Part shown: in pieces, positions 34,150-43,425 of the stretch
How positions within the stretch are numbered: position 1 is the first letter of the stretch
Layout: each line of letters begins with the position of its first letter
Assembly (NCBI RefSeq): GCF_030232585.1
Contig: NZ_JASPJX010000005.1
Span: forward strand, 124,001 to 188,000
Source of the DNA: Corynebacterium sp. MSK008
GTDB lineage: Bacteria > Actinomycetota > Actinomycetes > Mycobacteriales > Mycobacteriaceae
Direction: 5' to 3'
DNA length: 64,000 bases
Made by a program: the position numbers and the translations under genes
Notes under the pieces: model-generated
Seen by the model: the letters and a program-made list of their open reading frames with translations, nothing else
Told to the model about the DNA's origin: nothing
Database searches by the model: none

Positions 34150-35313
34150 ATGGTTCAGCGCAGTCCGTACACCCCTGGCGTGGTGGCCTCCACCATTTAT
34201 GGCAGAGACCAACTTCTTAGGGAAGCGAAGCGCGAGCTTTTCTTTATGGCTCATGATCCTGGGCTGATGGGCCAGGTGAAGGTCTATGTGGGGCCCCGCG
34301 GCATCGGTAAGACCAGCTTGCTTCGAGCAATTGAAACAGAAGCTAAGTCTGAAGGCTTTGAAACCGCCTGGATCACAGCGGGGGACAGGCCACTTTTCAG
34401 TGCCCTTTTGGACAAAATCAGCGAGATTGCTCGCAGCTGGAAGGATGAGGCGGGAGAAAAGCTACTCGGGCTGTTGTCGTCGCTGCGGGTTGAAGCGTTT
34501 GGAGTTTCGGTTGGAGGATCTCAGCCCGTTGAAGGCCCGAGGTCAGATGTATCGGGTTATGGCGACCAAATGCAGCGTGCGCTTGTTGATGCAGCGGAAG
34601 CCATCCGGGGCCGGTCTAGTGGAATGGTTGTTTGTATCGACGAGATTCAGTCGGCTGATGCGGATGGTCTGCGCTCGCTTGCGTACGCGTGGCAGCAGAT
34701 GCAGGCGGAAAATGCCGAGCTCCCTCTAGCCATCTTTGCAGCTGGGCTCAGTCATAGTCAGGATGTGATTACCGATGCTGTGAGTTTTGCGGAGCGCTTT
34801 AGCTATGTGCATCTTGAATCGCTGGACCGAGAACACGCTGAGGAAGCATTGTTGCAACCGGCTAAGAAGAAGGGCGTGAGTTGGTCTCCTGCCACGCTCC
34901 GGGATGCTGTCGGTTTGGCAGGTGGTTACCCGTATTTCATTCAGGTTGTAGGCGATCTGGTGTGGGAAGCGGCCGATTTCCCGGACCCTGGTACTTCTAT
35001 TGGCCTGGCAAACCTCCAACATGTAGCGGATCGATTCCAAGAAACTCGGTTGACCATGTTCCGCTCCCGGTGGCACAAAGCTACCGACGTGGAGAGGGAA
35101 TTTATTAGTGCAATGGCCGAGGACCTTGAGCCACAAGTGAAGCGAGGCGATATCGCCGAGCGAATGGGGCGACCTACCACCGGAATCAGCATGGTCCGTA
35201 GATCTTTGCTTGACAAGGGATTAATCGAGGAAAGTGGCTTCGGCTACCTGAGGTTCACTGTTCCGGGGTTCGCCGAATTCGTGAGAAACGAGCGGGGCGG
35301 GGCGGAAGCGTGA
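34150..35313 (+). CDS. AAA ATPase with C-terminal winged helix, ORC/Cdc6-like architecture
   Basis: A 387-residue cytoplasmic protein. The opening SPYTPGVVASTIYGRD followed by Walker A GPRGIGKTS (48-56) and Walker B VVCIDEIQ (about 160-167) matches a widespread actinobacterial family of solitary AAA_16-type ATPases. The C-terminal part (about 325-380: VKRGDIAERMGRPTTGIS, GLIEESGFGYLRF) looks like a winged helix, so it may bind DNA. Codon use is distinctly less GC-rich than in menB and menC. The start ATG is six bases after the left repeat. The biological role of the family is not known to me. Confidence 0.8.
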   Translation: MVQRSPYTPGVVASTIYGRDQLLREAKRELFFMAHDPGLMGQVKVYVGPRGIGKTSLLRAIETEAKSEGFETAWITAGDRPLFSALLDKISEIARSWKDEAGEKLLGLLSSLRVEAFGVSVGGSQPVEGPRSDVSGYGDQMQRALVDAAEAIRGRSSGMVVCIDEIQSADADGLRSLAYAWQQMQAENAELPLAIFAAGLSHSQDVITDAVSFAERFSYVHLESLDREHAEEALLQPAKKKGVSWSPATLRDAVGLAGGYPYFIQVVGDLVWEAADFPDPGTSIGLANLQHVADRFQETRLTMFRSRWHKATDVEREFISAMAEDLEPQVKRGDIAERMGRPTTGISMVRRSLLDKGLIEESGFGYLRFTVPGFAEFVRNERGGAEA

Positions 35314-35335
35314 GGTTCGTCGTTAACGCTTATAC

Positions 35336-35373
35336 CTCTTTATAACTACCCCAACCTATAAAGAGGTATAAAG
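35336..35373. repeat. 38-bp direct repeat, right copy, inside a 14-bp perfect palindrome
   Basis: Identical to 34107-34144. Here the arms extend to a perfect 14-base inverted repeat, TATACCTCTTTATA at 35331-35344 and its complement at 35357-35370, with a 12-base spacer. The menC ATG follows the repeat after five bases, so this is the menC promoter or operator region. The structure is unusual for the base composition of the neighbourhood. Confidence 0.85.
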
Positions 35374-35378
35374 CACCC

Positions 35379-36341
35379 ATGCTGCCTTCTGCCGACGAGA
35401 TCCTCGAGCGCGCCCACGTTGTCGCGCTGCCCATGGCCGTGAAATTCCGCGGTATCACCACCCGCGAGGCCCTGCTCATCGACGGCCCCGCCGGCTGGGG
35501 CGAATTCTCCCCCTTCGTCGAATACAGCCCGCAGGAGTCCGCCGCCTGGCTCGCCTCCGGCATCGAAGCCGCGTTCAAGGGCCTGCCCGAAGCGCACGGA
35601 GAAGTCGAGGTCAACGGCACCATCCCGGCGGTCGCAGACGTCGAGCCGGTGCTCGCGCGCTACCCCGGCGTCACCACCTTCAAAATCAAAGTCGCCGAGA
35701 AGGGGCAATCGCTTGACGACGACCTCCGGCGCGTCGCCGCCGTCCGCAAGCTTCGCCCCGGCGCGACACTTCGCGTGGACGCCAACCGCGGCTGGAGCGT
35801 CGACGAGGCCGTCGAGGCCGCGGAGAAACTGGGGGAGCTGGAGTACATCGAACAGCCTTGCGCCACCGTGGAGGAACTCGCGGAGGTTCGGCGACGCACC
35901 CAGACCCCGATCGCTGCGGACGAGTCCATCCGCCGCGCCGCGGACCCGTACCGCGTGGCCGAGCTCGGGGCGGCAGATGTGGCGGTGTGCAAGGTCGCGC
36001 CGTTAGGTGGCGTCGATAAGCTTCTGCGAATTGCCCGCGACTTGGACCTCGATGTGACCGTGGCCAGCGCGTTGGATACCGCCGTCGGGATGGACGCGGG
36101 GCTGGTGGCCGCGAAACTTGCGGGCTCGCGCGCGGCTGGGCTGGCCACGCAGCGGCTGTTTGTTGAAGACGTCGCGGAGCCCCGGGAGATCACAAACGGG
36201 CGCATGGCAGTAACTCGCACCACCCCCGATCCGGACAGGCTGCACGCGCTGCGGGCGCCGGCGGACCGCCGCGACTGGTGGTTCGACCGCGTCCGCGCCT
36301 GCGTAGAGGTGCTAAATCAGCGCCCCCGAATCCGGGTGTAA
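35379..36341 (+). CDS. menC: o-Succinylbenzoate synthase
   Basis: An enolase-superfamily enzyme that dehydrates SHCHC to o-succinylbenzoate in menaquinone synthesis. Of its 320 residues, the acid/base lysine pair lies in FKIKV (Lys102, Lys104), the metal ligands in LRVDANRGW (Asp134), EYIEQP (Glu158) and AADESI (Asp181), and the second catalytic lysine in VCKVAP (Lys205). It is complete and begins shortly after the right 38-bp repeat, from which it is probably transcribed. Confidence 0.95.
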   Translation: MLPSADEILERAHVVALPMAVKFRGITTREALLIDGPAGWGEFSPFVEYSPQESAAWLASGIEAAFKGLPEAHGEVEVNGTIPAVADVEPVLARYPGVTTFKIKVAEKGQSLDDDLRRVAAVRKLRPGATLRVDANRGWSVDEAVEAAEKLGELEYIEQPCATVEELAEVRRRTQTPIAADESIRRAADPYRVAELGAADVAVCKVAPLGGVDKLLRIARDLDLDVTVASALDTAVGMDAGLVAAKLAGSRAAGLATQRLFVEDVAEPREITNGRMAVTRTTPDPDRLHALRAPADRRDWWFDRVRACVEVLNQRPRIRV

Positions 36342-36390
36342 TTTCGGAAACGGGTGTGGGAATCAGGGGGTGTCCGCTAACCTTTCGCCC

Positions 36391-37971
36391 ATGTCGACTC
36401 CCGTGATCCACGATTCCGCCGCCCTTTCCGACGGCGACCTCGCCAAAGCACCCGAACCCGGCGAGTGGCGCCGCCAACTCATCGGCCTGATCACCGGCGT
36501 GATCCTCGCCGCGCTCGTCTACTTCTTCTTCCCCTCCGGCGCGGCCGATACCGTCGCCCAGTCCTCCGGCGCGAAGGAAGGCGTGGAGTACTCCGCCGAC
36601 ACCATGCGCATCGTCGCCGCCACCACCGTCCTCATGGGCGCGTGGTGGATGACCGAGGCGATCCCGCTGGCCGCCACCGCGCTGCTGCCCATTGCCGTGT
36701 TCCCGCTGGCGGGTGTCGCGCCGTTTAAGGACGTCTCCTCGCCGTACGCCTCCGCGACGATCTTTTTGTTCATGGGCGGCTTCCTCATGGCCCTGGGCCT
36801 GCAGCGCTGGAACCTGCACCGCCGCCTGGCGCTGATGGTGGTCAAGGTGGTGGGCACCAGCCCGAAGCGCATCATTTTGGGCTTCATGCTCGCCACCGGC
36901 TTTATGTCCATGTGGGTGTCCAACACCGCAACCGCCGTGGTGATGCTGCCCATCGGCACCTCCGTGCTCATGCTCACCGCGGACACCGTCGGCGGGATGA
37001 AAAACCAGAAGAAGTTCGCTACCGCGCTCATGCTGGCGATCGCGTACTCGGCGTCGATTGGATCGCTGGCAACGCTCATCGGCACCCCGCCGAACGCGCT
37101 GCTGAAGGGCTACATGGAAGAGGCTCACGGCATCGTCATCGGTTTCGGCGAGTGGATGCTGGTGGGCCTGCCGGTGGCCGTGGTGTTCACCTTCATCGCC
37201 TGGTGGGTGCTCATCACCGTGTTCAAGCCTGAGGTGGACACCATCCCGGGCGGGCGCGAGCTCATCGACGCCGAGCTGAAAAAGCTCGGCCCCTGGACCT
37301 TCCCCCAGGTCGCAGTCGGTGTGATTTTCCTCGTGGCCGCATTGGCGTGGATCTTCATCCCGCTTGGCCGCAGCCAGTTCGGCTGGGACTTCCCGTACGA
37401 CGACGCGATTGTGGGCATCATCGCCGGCCTGCTCATGTTCATCGTGCCCGGCACCTCCAACGGCAAGCGTCTGTTGGACTGGGAGACGGCCAACGAGATG
37501 CCGTGGGACGTGCTGCTGCTGTTCGGCGGCGGGCTTTCCCTGTCCGCCATGTTCACCGCTACCGGCCTGTCCCTGTGGATCGGCGAGAAGGCCAAGGGGC
37601 TGGCGTCGCTGCCGATGATCCTGCTTATCTTCGCAGTCGCCGCGCTCGTGCTGATCTTGACGGAGCTGACCTCTAACACCGCCACGGCCGCGACGTTCCT
37701 GCCCATCATGGGCGGCGTCGCAGTGGGCATCGGGCTTACCGACGCCACGGAGATGAACGTCATGCTGCTCGCCATCCCGGTAGCACTGGCCGCCACCTGT
37801 GCGTTCATGCTGCCGGTGGCGACCCCGCCGAACGCGATCGCGTACTCCTCCGGCTACGTCACCATGGGCGAGATGATCAAGGGCGGCGTCTGGCTCAACG
37901 TGATCGCCATGGTGCTGATTACGCTGGCGACCTACTTCATCGCGGTGCCAGTGTTCGGGCTCGTGCTCTAA
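36391..37971 (+). CDS. DASS family sodium-coupled anion (dicarboxylate) symporter
   Basis: A 526-residue membrane protein of about eleven to twelve helices. The paired SNT-type signatures of the family are seen as VSNTATAVVMLPIG and ELTSNTATAATFLPI, and the substrate-site segments as IGTPPNALLKGY and PVATPPNAIAYSSG. Uptake of succinate, malate or related C4 acids is likely. The start is uncertain: ATG at 36391 lacks a close ribosome site, and a GTG seven codons upstream is possible. Confidence 0.92.
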   Translation: MSTPVIHDSAALSDGDLAKAPEPGEWRRQLIGLITGVILAALVYFFFPSGAADTVAQSSGAKEGVEYSADTMRIVAATTVLMGAWWMTEAIPLAATALLPIAVFPLAGVAPFKDVSSPYASATIFLFMGGFLMALGLQRWNLHRRLALMVVKVVGTSPKRIILGFMLATGFMSMWVSNTATAVVMLPIGTSVLMLTADTVGGMKNQKKFATALMLAIAYSASIGSLATLIGTPPNALLKGYMEEAHGIVIGFGEWMLVGLPVAVVFTFIAWWVLITVFKPEVDTIPGGRELIDAELKKLGPWTFPQVAVGVIFLVAALAWIFIPLGRSQFGWDFPYDDAIVGIIAGLLMFIVPGTSNGKRLLDWETANEMPWDVLLLFGGGLSLSAMFTATGLSLWIGEKAKGLASLPMILLIFAVAALVLILTELTSNTATAATFLPIMGGVAVGIGLTDATEMNVMLLAIPVALAATCAFMLPVATPPNAIAYSSGYVTMGEMIKGGVWLNVIAMVLITLATYFIAVPVFGLVL

Positions 37972-37993
37972 AGCCTCTAAAGCCCGACACCTT

Positions 37994-38025
37994 CGCGCCC
38001 CGTCAAGAGCTTTTGGCGGGGCGCG
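37994..38025. terminator. Strong hairpin, terminator of the symporter gene
   Basis: A 13-base-pair stem (CGCGCCCCGTCAA at 37994-38006 pairing with 38013-38025, one G-U pair) with a six-base loop follows the symporter stop by 22 bases. The downstream U run is weak, but stem stability is high. Confidence 0.75.
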
Positions 38026-38039
38026 CTAGTGTATTTCGC

Positions 38040-38579
38040 ATGGATAACGAGACGAGACAGTACGGCCCCCAGGGTGGCGAGCCGCGCCGCGAGCGGCCCC
38101 GGCAGTACTTCCCGGACCAGTCCCAAAACCAGTACCAGCAGCAGGCGCAGCCGCGCTACGAGGAGCACTACGCCCAGCCACAGTACGAGTACGAACAGCC
38201 GTACTACGACAATGGTTACGAGCCGGAAGCCGAGAAGGGCACGTCGGCAGGCGCGATCGCACTTGGCGTGTTCGCGGCGCTGAGCTTCATCGCCGCGGTG
38301 GTGCTGGCCGTGCTGTGGCGCAGCGCGGCGGCGGAGGCGGACAAGCCGCCGGTGACGGAGACCAGCACGGTTACCCAGACCACCACGGAAACGAAGACGG
38401 AGACCACCACCAAGTTCCCGTCCATTTTCCGGGACCGGGACAACCCCACCGCCACGCTGGAGCCGGAGCCGGTGCCGGCGCCGGATCCGAACGAGATCGA
38501 GCGCGAAATCCGCGACGGCGCCCGCGACATTCTGGACCAGCTGCGCGGCGGCGCGGACGAGTACCTACAGGAGCAGTAG
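38040..38579 (+). CDS. Gln/Tyr-rich single-pass membrane protein, unknown function
   Basis: A 179-residue protein: a cytoplasmic, low-complexity N-terminus rich in Gln, Tyr, Pro and Glu (1-66), one membrane helix (about 72-94), then an extracellular part with a Thr/Val/Glu-rich stretch (TSTVTQTTTETKTETTT), a Pro-rich linker and an acidic helix at the end. A structural or cell-envelope role is plausible; no family was named. The stop is followed immediately by the menD ATG, so the two are co-expressed. Confidence 0.7.
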   Translation: MDNETRQYGPQGGEPRRERPRQYFPDQSQNQYQQQAQPRYEEHYAQPQYEYEQPYYDNGYEPEAEKGTSAGAIALGVFAALSFIAAVVLAVLWRSAAAEADKPPVTETSTVTQTTTETKTETTTKFPSIFRDRDNPTATLEPEPVPAPDPNEIEREIRDGARDILDQLRGGADEYLQEQ

Positions 38580-40196
38580 ATGGCAGCTATGGAGATTGCG
38601 GCGGCGGTGGCGGAGCTCGTCGCGAAGCATTGCACCGATGTGGTCATGAGCCCGGGCTCGCGCAACTCGCCGCTGGCCTACGCGCTTTTGGCGCGCCGCG
38701 ACGTGACGGTGCACATGCGTATCGACGAGCGCTCCGCCGCCTTCACCGCCCTCGGTTTGGCACGAGTGCAGCGCCGGCACGTCGGCGTGGTGATGACCTC
38801 CGGCACCGCCGTGGCCAACGCGTACCCGGCGGTGATTGAGGCGCACATGTCGCACACCCCGATCGCGGTGATCAGCGCGGACCGCCCGGAGCGCCTCGTC
38901 GGCACAGGCGCGTCGCAGACCATCTGGCAGCAGGGCATCTTCGGCCGTTACGCCGAAACGCAGCAGGTGCAATCGCTTGACGACGTCCACGCGGCCTCCT
39001 TCGCCGCCAGCCAGGTCCACATCAACGTGGCCCTGGACGCCCCGCTGGTACCGGAAGCGTTGCCGGAGCCGGTGGGCGCGCCGCGCCGTGTCGGCCCGGG
39101 AGCGCTCGAGGGGGCTCGCGGGTACGTGGACAACGGCGCCGTTGATGTCGACCTGACCCGCAACACCCTGGTCATCGCCGGCGACGAGGCCTGGGAGGTG
39201 CCGGGACTCGAGCACGTGCCCACCATCGCCGAGCCCACCGCCCCCACGCCGTTCCACCAGGTGCACCCGCTGGCCGCGCGCTTCTTTGCGCAGTCCGAGG
39301 TGGCCATCTCCCACGACGGGGGCGACTTCGCCGCCGACACCAAACCGGGGCAGGTCATCGTGGTGGGCCACCCGACGCTGCACCGCGACGTGATGGCCCT
39401 TTTGGCGGACCCGGACATCGAGGTCATCGGCATCTCGCGCACCGAGACGTTCACCGGCCAGCCCGACAAGCGCGGCTCGCGCGTCAACGCCGCCGGCCAG
39501 CCCACGGACACGTGGTTGAAGATCTGCGAGGCTGCCGGCGACGTCGGTGCCGACACCGTGCGCCAAGCGCTCACGGAAGATGAGTTCGGCTTCACCGGCC
39601 TGCACGTCGCCGCCGCAGTCTGCGACACGCTCGGTGTCGGCGACACGCTGGTGCTCGGCTCGTCCAACCCGGTGCGCGACGCGTCGTTTGTGGGCATGCC
39701 GTTCGACGGAGTGTCCACCTACGCCGCCCGCGGCGCCGCGGGAATCGACGGCACCGTCTCCCAGACCGTGGGCGTGGCGCTTGCCACCCAGGCGCTGCGG
39801 CCCGACGAGATCCGCGCCCCGCGCACGGTCGCACTCATGGGGGATCTGACCTTTATCCACGACGCCAACGGCCTACTCATCGGGCCCGATGAGCCGCGCC
39901 CGGGCAACCTCACCATCGTGGTGGCCAACGACGACGGCGGCGGCATCTTCGAGGCCCTCGAACCAGGCGCAGACCACCTCCGCGGCGCGTTTGAGCGGGT
40001 GTTTGGCACGCCGCACGGCGTGGACGTCGAGAAGCTGGCGGAAGCGTACGGGGCCGACTACCGCCGCGCCGACACCCTCGCCGAGCTCAACGAGGTGCTG
40101 CTGGAGCTCGAATCCCAGCCGAACCCGATCACCGTCGTGGAAGCCGCCACCACACGCGCCACCCGACGGGCGCTGGCGGCGCGCCTGAACCGATGA
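38580..40196 (+). CDS. menD: 2-succinyl-5-enolpyruvyl-6-hydroxy-3-cyclohexene-1-carboxylate synthase
   Basis: A thiamine-diphosphate enzyme that joins 2-oxoglutarate to isochorismate at the start of menaquinone synthesis. The 538 residues show the N-terminal [14 protein letters not shown] and [11 protein letters not shown] (with the activating glutamate), [14 protein letters not shown], and the C-terminal ThDP-magnesium motif [13 protein letters not shown] followed by [10 protein letters not shown]. It begins at the base after the preceding stop and overlaps the next gene as ATGA. Confidence 0.96.
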   Translation: MAAMEIAAAVAELVAKHCTDVVMSPGSRNSPLAYALLARRDVTVHMRIDERSAAFTALGLARVQRRHVGVVMTSGTAVANAYPAVIEAHMSHTPIAVISADRPERLVGTGASQTIWQQGIFGRYAETQQVQSLDDVHAASFAASQVHINVALDAPLVPEALPEPVGAPRRVGPGALEGARGYVDNGAVDVDLTRNTLVIAGDEAWEVPGLEHVPTIAEPTAPTPFHQVHPLAARFFAQSEVAISHDGGDFAADTKPGQVIVVGHPTLHRDVMALLADPDIEVIGISRTETFTGQPDKRGSRVNAAGQPTDTWLKICEAAGDVGADTVRQALTEDEFGFTGLHVAAAVCDTLGVGDTLVLGSSNPVRDASFVGMPFDGVSTYAARGAAGIDGTVSQTVGVALATQALRPDEIRAPRTVALMGDLTFIHDANGLLIGPDEPRPGNLTIVVANDDGGGIFEALEPGADHLRGAFERVFGTPHGVDVEKLAEAYGADYRRADTLAELNEVLLELESQPNPITVVEAATTRATRRALAARLNR

Positions 40197-40603
40197 GGTG
40201 GCGCCGCCGCGGACACCAGGTGGTGCTCGCGCTCTACGCCTTTGCCACGCTCGGCAGCGCGGCAATGGTCGCCGGCCCCGCGCTCAACGACGCCCGCATC
40301 CAGGCCAACCCCGGCCGCGGCACCGCCACCGTCACCGAAGCCGGACCCATGCGCACGTTCGTGGAGTACCAGACCGAAGACGGCCAGTTGGTCTCCCCGC
40401 CGCGCGGGCTGTTGTACCCGACCGGCCTGGGGGAAGGGCAGCACGTGTGGGTGACCTACGCGAAGTCCGACCCCGACCTGGTCAAGGTGGAAGGCCGCGG
40501 CTGGGCGCTTGCGCTTCTGCCTGCGCTGTCGACGTGGGCGGTGGCCACGCTCGTCGCCGCCGCAGCGTGGTTCGCTAGCGGACGGTGGGTGCCGGAGGGG
40601 TAA
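40193..40603 (+). CDS. Small two-helix membrane protein, DUF3592-like
   Basis: A 136-residue protein with an N-terminal helix (about 10-28), a beta-rich middle ([18 protein letters not shown] ... [13 protein letters not shown]) and a C-terminal helix (about 105-128). The layout and the [13 protein letters not shown] strand fit the DUF3592 group. It overlaps menD by four bases. Mycobacteria also have a small membrane protein gene between menD and mgtA, so the position is conserved; the role is unknown. Confidence 0.68.
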   Translation: MRWRRRGHQVVLALYAFATLGSAAMVAGPALNDARIQANPGRGTATVTEAGPMRTFVEYQTEDGQLVSPPRGLLYPTGLGEGQHVWVTYAKSDPDLVKVEGRGWALALLPALSTWAVATLVAAAAWFASGRWVPEG

Positions 40604-40667
40604 AAATTCATGTTTGGTTCAACCAAAATTGGCGGCAAATTTGGATTGCAGTGGGAGAGTGCCTGAT

Positions 40668-41891
40668 ATGCGAGTGGGAATCGTGGCGGAGTCTTTCCTG
40701 CCCAACGTCAACGGAGTGACCAATTCGGTGCTGCGCGTGCTCGAGCACCTCAAGCGCGAAGGGCACGAGGCCATGGTGGTCGCCCCCGGCGCGCGCGACT
40801 TCCAGGACGAGATCCCGGACTACCTCGGCTTCAACATCGTCCGCGTGCCCACCGTGATGGTCCCGCTGGTGGATTCCCTGCCCATCGGCGTGCCCACCAC
40901 CACCGTCGCCGCGGCGCTTTCCGAGTTCAAGCCGGACATCATCCACCTGGCCAGCCCGTTCGTCCTCGGCGGGGCGGGCGCGTTCGCGGCCCGTCAGCTC
41001 GGGGTGCCGGCGGTGGCGCTCTACCAGACGGACGTCGCGGGCTTCGCCACCAAGTACCATCTGCCCATGGTGGCGAATTTGGCGTGGGACTGGACGCGCA
41101 CGATTCACAATATGAGTGAGATGACGCTGGCGCCGTCGTCAAGCTATATCCGCATGCTCGAATCCCACGGCATCAACAACGTGCGCCACTGGGGCCGCGG
41201 CGTGGACACCGAGCTGTTCAACCCGGACAAGCGCTCCGACGTGCTGCGCCGCTCCTGGGACCCCACGGGGGCGAAGAAGATCGTGGGCTTCGTGGGCAGG
41301 CTCGCCGCGGAGAAGTCGGTGCACCGCCTCGCCCCGCTTATTAGCGACCCTGCGGTCCAACTCGTCATCGTCGGCGACGGCCCGGAGCGGGATTGCCTTG
41401 CGGAGACTCTGCCTTCCGCCGTGTTCACCGGGGCGCTGTCCGGCGAGGAGCTCGCCCGCGCGTACGCCTCGCTGGACCTGTTCGTGCACACCGGCGAGTT
41501 TGAGACGTTCTGCCAGGCCATCCAGGAGGCGCAGGCCTCGGGCGTGCCGACAATCGGCCCGCGCGCGGGCGGCCCCATCGACCTGATCAAACACGGCGAC
41601 AACGGGCTTTTGCTCGAGGTGGGCACCTTCGAAGACGAGCTGCCGGACGCCGCGCGCTGGATCCTCGACGACGCCCGCCACGCCACACTGCAAGCCACCG
41701 CACGCGAGTCCGTGGCGGACAAGACCTGGGCCGCGCTGGGCGATCAGCTGCTGGGCTACTACACCGAGGTGCTGGAGAGCTACGAGCGCAACGTGGTGCA
41801 CCTGTTCGGCCGCGACGTGGCCCTGCCGCGCTGGGCGCCGGCACGCCTGGGCCAATCCCGCAGGCAAGCGCGGCGCGGCGACACCGCGTAG
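40668..41891 (+). CDS. mgtA: GDP-mannose-dependent alpha-mannosyltransferase, GT4 family
   Basis: A 407-residue cytoplasmic-face glycosyltransferase of the GT-B fold, involved in mannosylated glycolipid or lipomannan synthesis in mycolata. The N-domain opens with VGIVAESFLPNVNGVTNSV, and the C-domain has GFVGRLAAEKSVHRL and the EX7E motif in EFETFCQAIQEAQ. The assignment to MgtA rests on family resemblance and on its place between menD and menG, the same as in mycobacteria. GGGAG lies 11 bases before the ATG. Confidence 0.87.
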   Translation: MRVGIVAESFLPNVNGVTNSVLRVLEHLKREGHEAMVVAPGARDFQDEIPDYLGFNIVRVPTVMVPLVDSLPIGVPTTTVAAALSEFKPDIIHLASPFVLGGAGAFAARQLGVPAVALYQTDVAGFATKYHLPMVANLAWDWTRTIHNMSEMTLAPSSSYIRMLESHGINNVRHWGRGVDTELFNPDKRSDVLRRSWDPTGAKKIVGFVGRLAAEKSVHRLAPLISDPAVQLVIVGDGPERDCLAETLPSAVFTGALSGEELARAYASLDLFVHTGEFETFCQAIQEAQASGVPTIGPRAGGPIDLIKHGDNGLLLEVGTFEDELPDAARWILDDARHATLQATARESVADKTWAALGDQLLGYYTEVLESYERNVVHLFGRDVALPRWAPARLGQSRRQARRGDTA

Positions 41892-41923
41892 GCGCATGCG
41901 CGCCGCCAAGTAGAGTGGCGAGC

Positions 41924-42601
41924 ATGTCCGTCGGCGACCTGTCCACCAGCACCCAGAACTACCTCAAAGGCATCTGGGCGCTTTCGGAGTGGTCAGATAC
42001 GCCGGTGACGCCGTCGTCGGTGGCCAAGCACCTTGGACTGCGCAAATCCACCGTCTCCGACGGGGTGCGCAAGCTCGGCGAGCAGGGCCTGGTGGAACAT
42101 AAGCCCTACGGCGCCGTCGAGCTGACCGACACAGGCCGCACGTACGCGGTGGCGATGATCCGCCGCCACCGCCTGATTGAAACGTTTTTGGTGGAGGCGT
42201 TGGGCTACACCTGGGACCAGGTGCACGACGAGGCCGAAAACCTCGAACACTCGGTGAGCGACTTCATGGTCGACCGTATCGACGCGTTTTTGGACTACCC
42301 CAGCCGCGACCCCCACGGCGACCCCATCCCCTCAGCCAGCGGCCGTGTCGACACCCCCGCGGCGGTGCCGCTGACCGGTGTGCAACCCGGGCACACGGCC
42401 ACGATCGAGCGCATCGCGGACGACGACCCGAAGCTGCTGAAGTTCCTTGACAGCCATGGGCTCGTCGTCGGCGCAACCCTCGAGGTGGGAGAGGGTGCCC
42501 CTTACTCCGGCGCGGTCGCGGTCCGGCTTGCCGGCGCGGCGGAGGCGGTGCCGCTCGGCGAGGAAGCCACGGATTCCGTCTTCGTGCGCGTGGATGCGTA
42601 A
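41924..42601 (+). CDS. mntR: Metal-dependent regulator of the DtxR/MntR family
   Basis: A 225-residue repressor with three domains: the winged-helix (about 5-65, with TPSSVAKHLGLRKSTVSDGVR as the HTH region), the metal-binding dimer domain (70-145, MIRRHRLIETFLVEAL, then HDEAENLEHSVSD) and an SH3-like C-terminus (150-225). The neighbouring Mn-type importer makes MntR the likely identity. The last 100 bases overlap the 3' end of the opposing permease gene. ATG at 41924; GTG three codons earlier is possible. Confidence 0.82.
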   Translation: MSVGDLSTSTQNYLKGIWALSEWSDTPVTPSSVAKHLGLRKSTVSDGVRKLGEQGLVEHKPYGAVELTDTGRTYAVAMIRRHRLIETFLVEALGYTWDQVHDEAENLEHSVSDFMVDRIDAFLDYPSRDPHGDPIPSASGRVDTPAAVPLTGVQPGHTATIERIADDDPKLLKFLDSHGLVVGATLEVGEGAPYSGAVAVRLAGAAEAVPLGEEATDSVFVRVDA

Positions 42602-43425
42602 CGACGACCCCGCAGCACCCCATGCGGGCCGAACAGGTACACCACACCAAACACCACACCTTGGGCGAGCACAATCATGCCGCCAGAGGCTGTGTCCAGG
42701 TAGTAGGAGCAGTACAACCCCACGATTGCACACGCTGCCGACATGGTCGGGGCGATGACCAGCATCGTGCCGAACTTGTTGGTGAGCAGGTAGGCGGTCG
42801 CACCCGGGATGATCAGCATCGCCACCACCAGGATCACGCCAACGGCCTGGAGTGCCACCACTGACGTCAGCGCCAGCAGTGCCAGCAGGGCCGCACCGAG
42901 CAGGCGCGGATTCAACCCAATCGCGTGTGCATGGGTGGGATCGAACGCGTAGAGGGTGAAGTCGCGCCGCTTGAGCACCAGCACGCTCAACACGATCGCT
43001 CCCAGGATGGCCACCTGCAGCAGGTCCCCACGGGACACACCAAGCAGATTGCCGAAGATGATGTGGTTCAGATCCGTGTGCGAAGGGGTTACCGAAATGA
43101 GCACGAGCCCCAGCGCGAACATGGTGGTGAACACAATGCCAATGGCCGCATCCTCCTTCACCCGGGACGTATCGCGCACCAGCCCGATCAGTGCCACCGC
43201 AAGGAACCCGAACACCACCGCGCCGACGGCAAACGGCACGCCCAGAATGTAGGCCAGCACCACGCCGGGCAGGACAGCGTGGCTTACCGCATCGCCCATC
43301 AGCGACCAGCCAACCAACACCAGCCAGCACGACAACAGCGCGCAGACAATCGACGCCACCAGCGAGGTCGCAAGCGCACGCATCATGAACTCGTACCCAA
43401 ACGGCTCCGTAAGCAGCGCAATCAT
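42502..43425 (-). CDS. Manganese/zinc ABC transporter permease
   Basis: A 307-residue ABC-3 family membrane channel with about eight helices. Family segments include SLMGDAVSHAVLPGVV, DAAIGIVFTTMFALG and DPTHAHAIG. After the last helix (ending near residue 273) comes a Ser/Thr/Ala-rich tail of about 27 residues (VASSPSGTASAAP) not usual in the family; it is read antisense to the end of mntR. The start overlaps the ATPase gene stop as ATGA. Confidence 0.9.
   Translation of the reverse strand: MIALLTEPFGYEFMMRALATSLVASIVCALLSCWLVLVGWSLMGDAVSHAVLPGVVLAYILGVPFAVGAVVFGFLAVALIGLVRDTSRVKEDAAIGIVFTTMFALGLVLISVTPSHTDLNHIIFGNLLGVSRGDLLQVAILGAIVLSVLVLKRRDFTLYAFDPTHAHAIGLNPRLLGAALLALLALTSVVALQAVGVILVVAMLIIPGATAYLLTNKFGTMLVIAPTMSAACAIVGLYCSYYLDTASGGMIVLAQGVVFGVVYLFGPHGVLRGRRYASTRTKTESVASSPSGTASAAPASRTATAPE

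Larger units (their letters stand above)
34107..35373 (+). mobile_element. Candidate single-gene cassette bounded by 38-bp direct repeats
   Basis: One ATPase gene of clearly lower GC than its neighbours is bracketed by two identical 38-bp repeats, at the junction of the divergently read menB and menC. One repeat would be left after excision and would restore a normal menB-menC spacer. No transposase, integrase or terminal element of a known insertion sequence is present. The calling of a mobile unit is inference from repeats and composition. Confidence 0.45.

Noticed and set aside
38565..39860. A 431-codon open frame on the minus strand
   Set aside because: It is the complement of menD, which is complete and well conserved.
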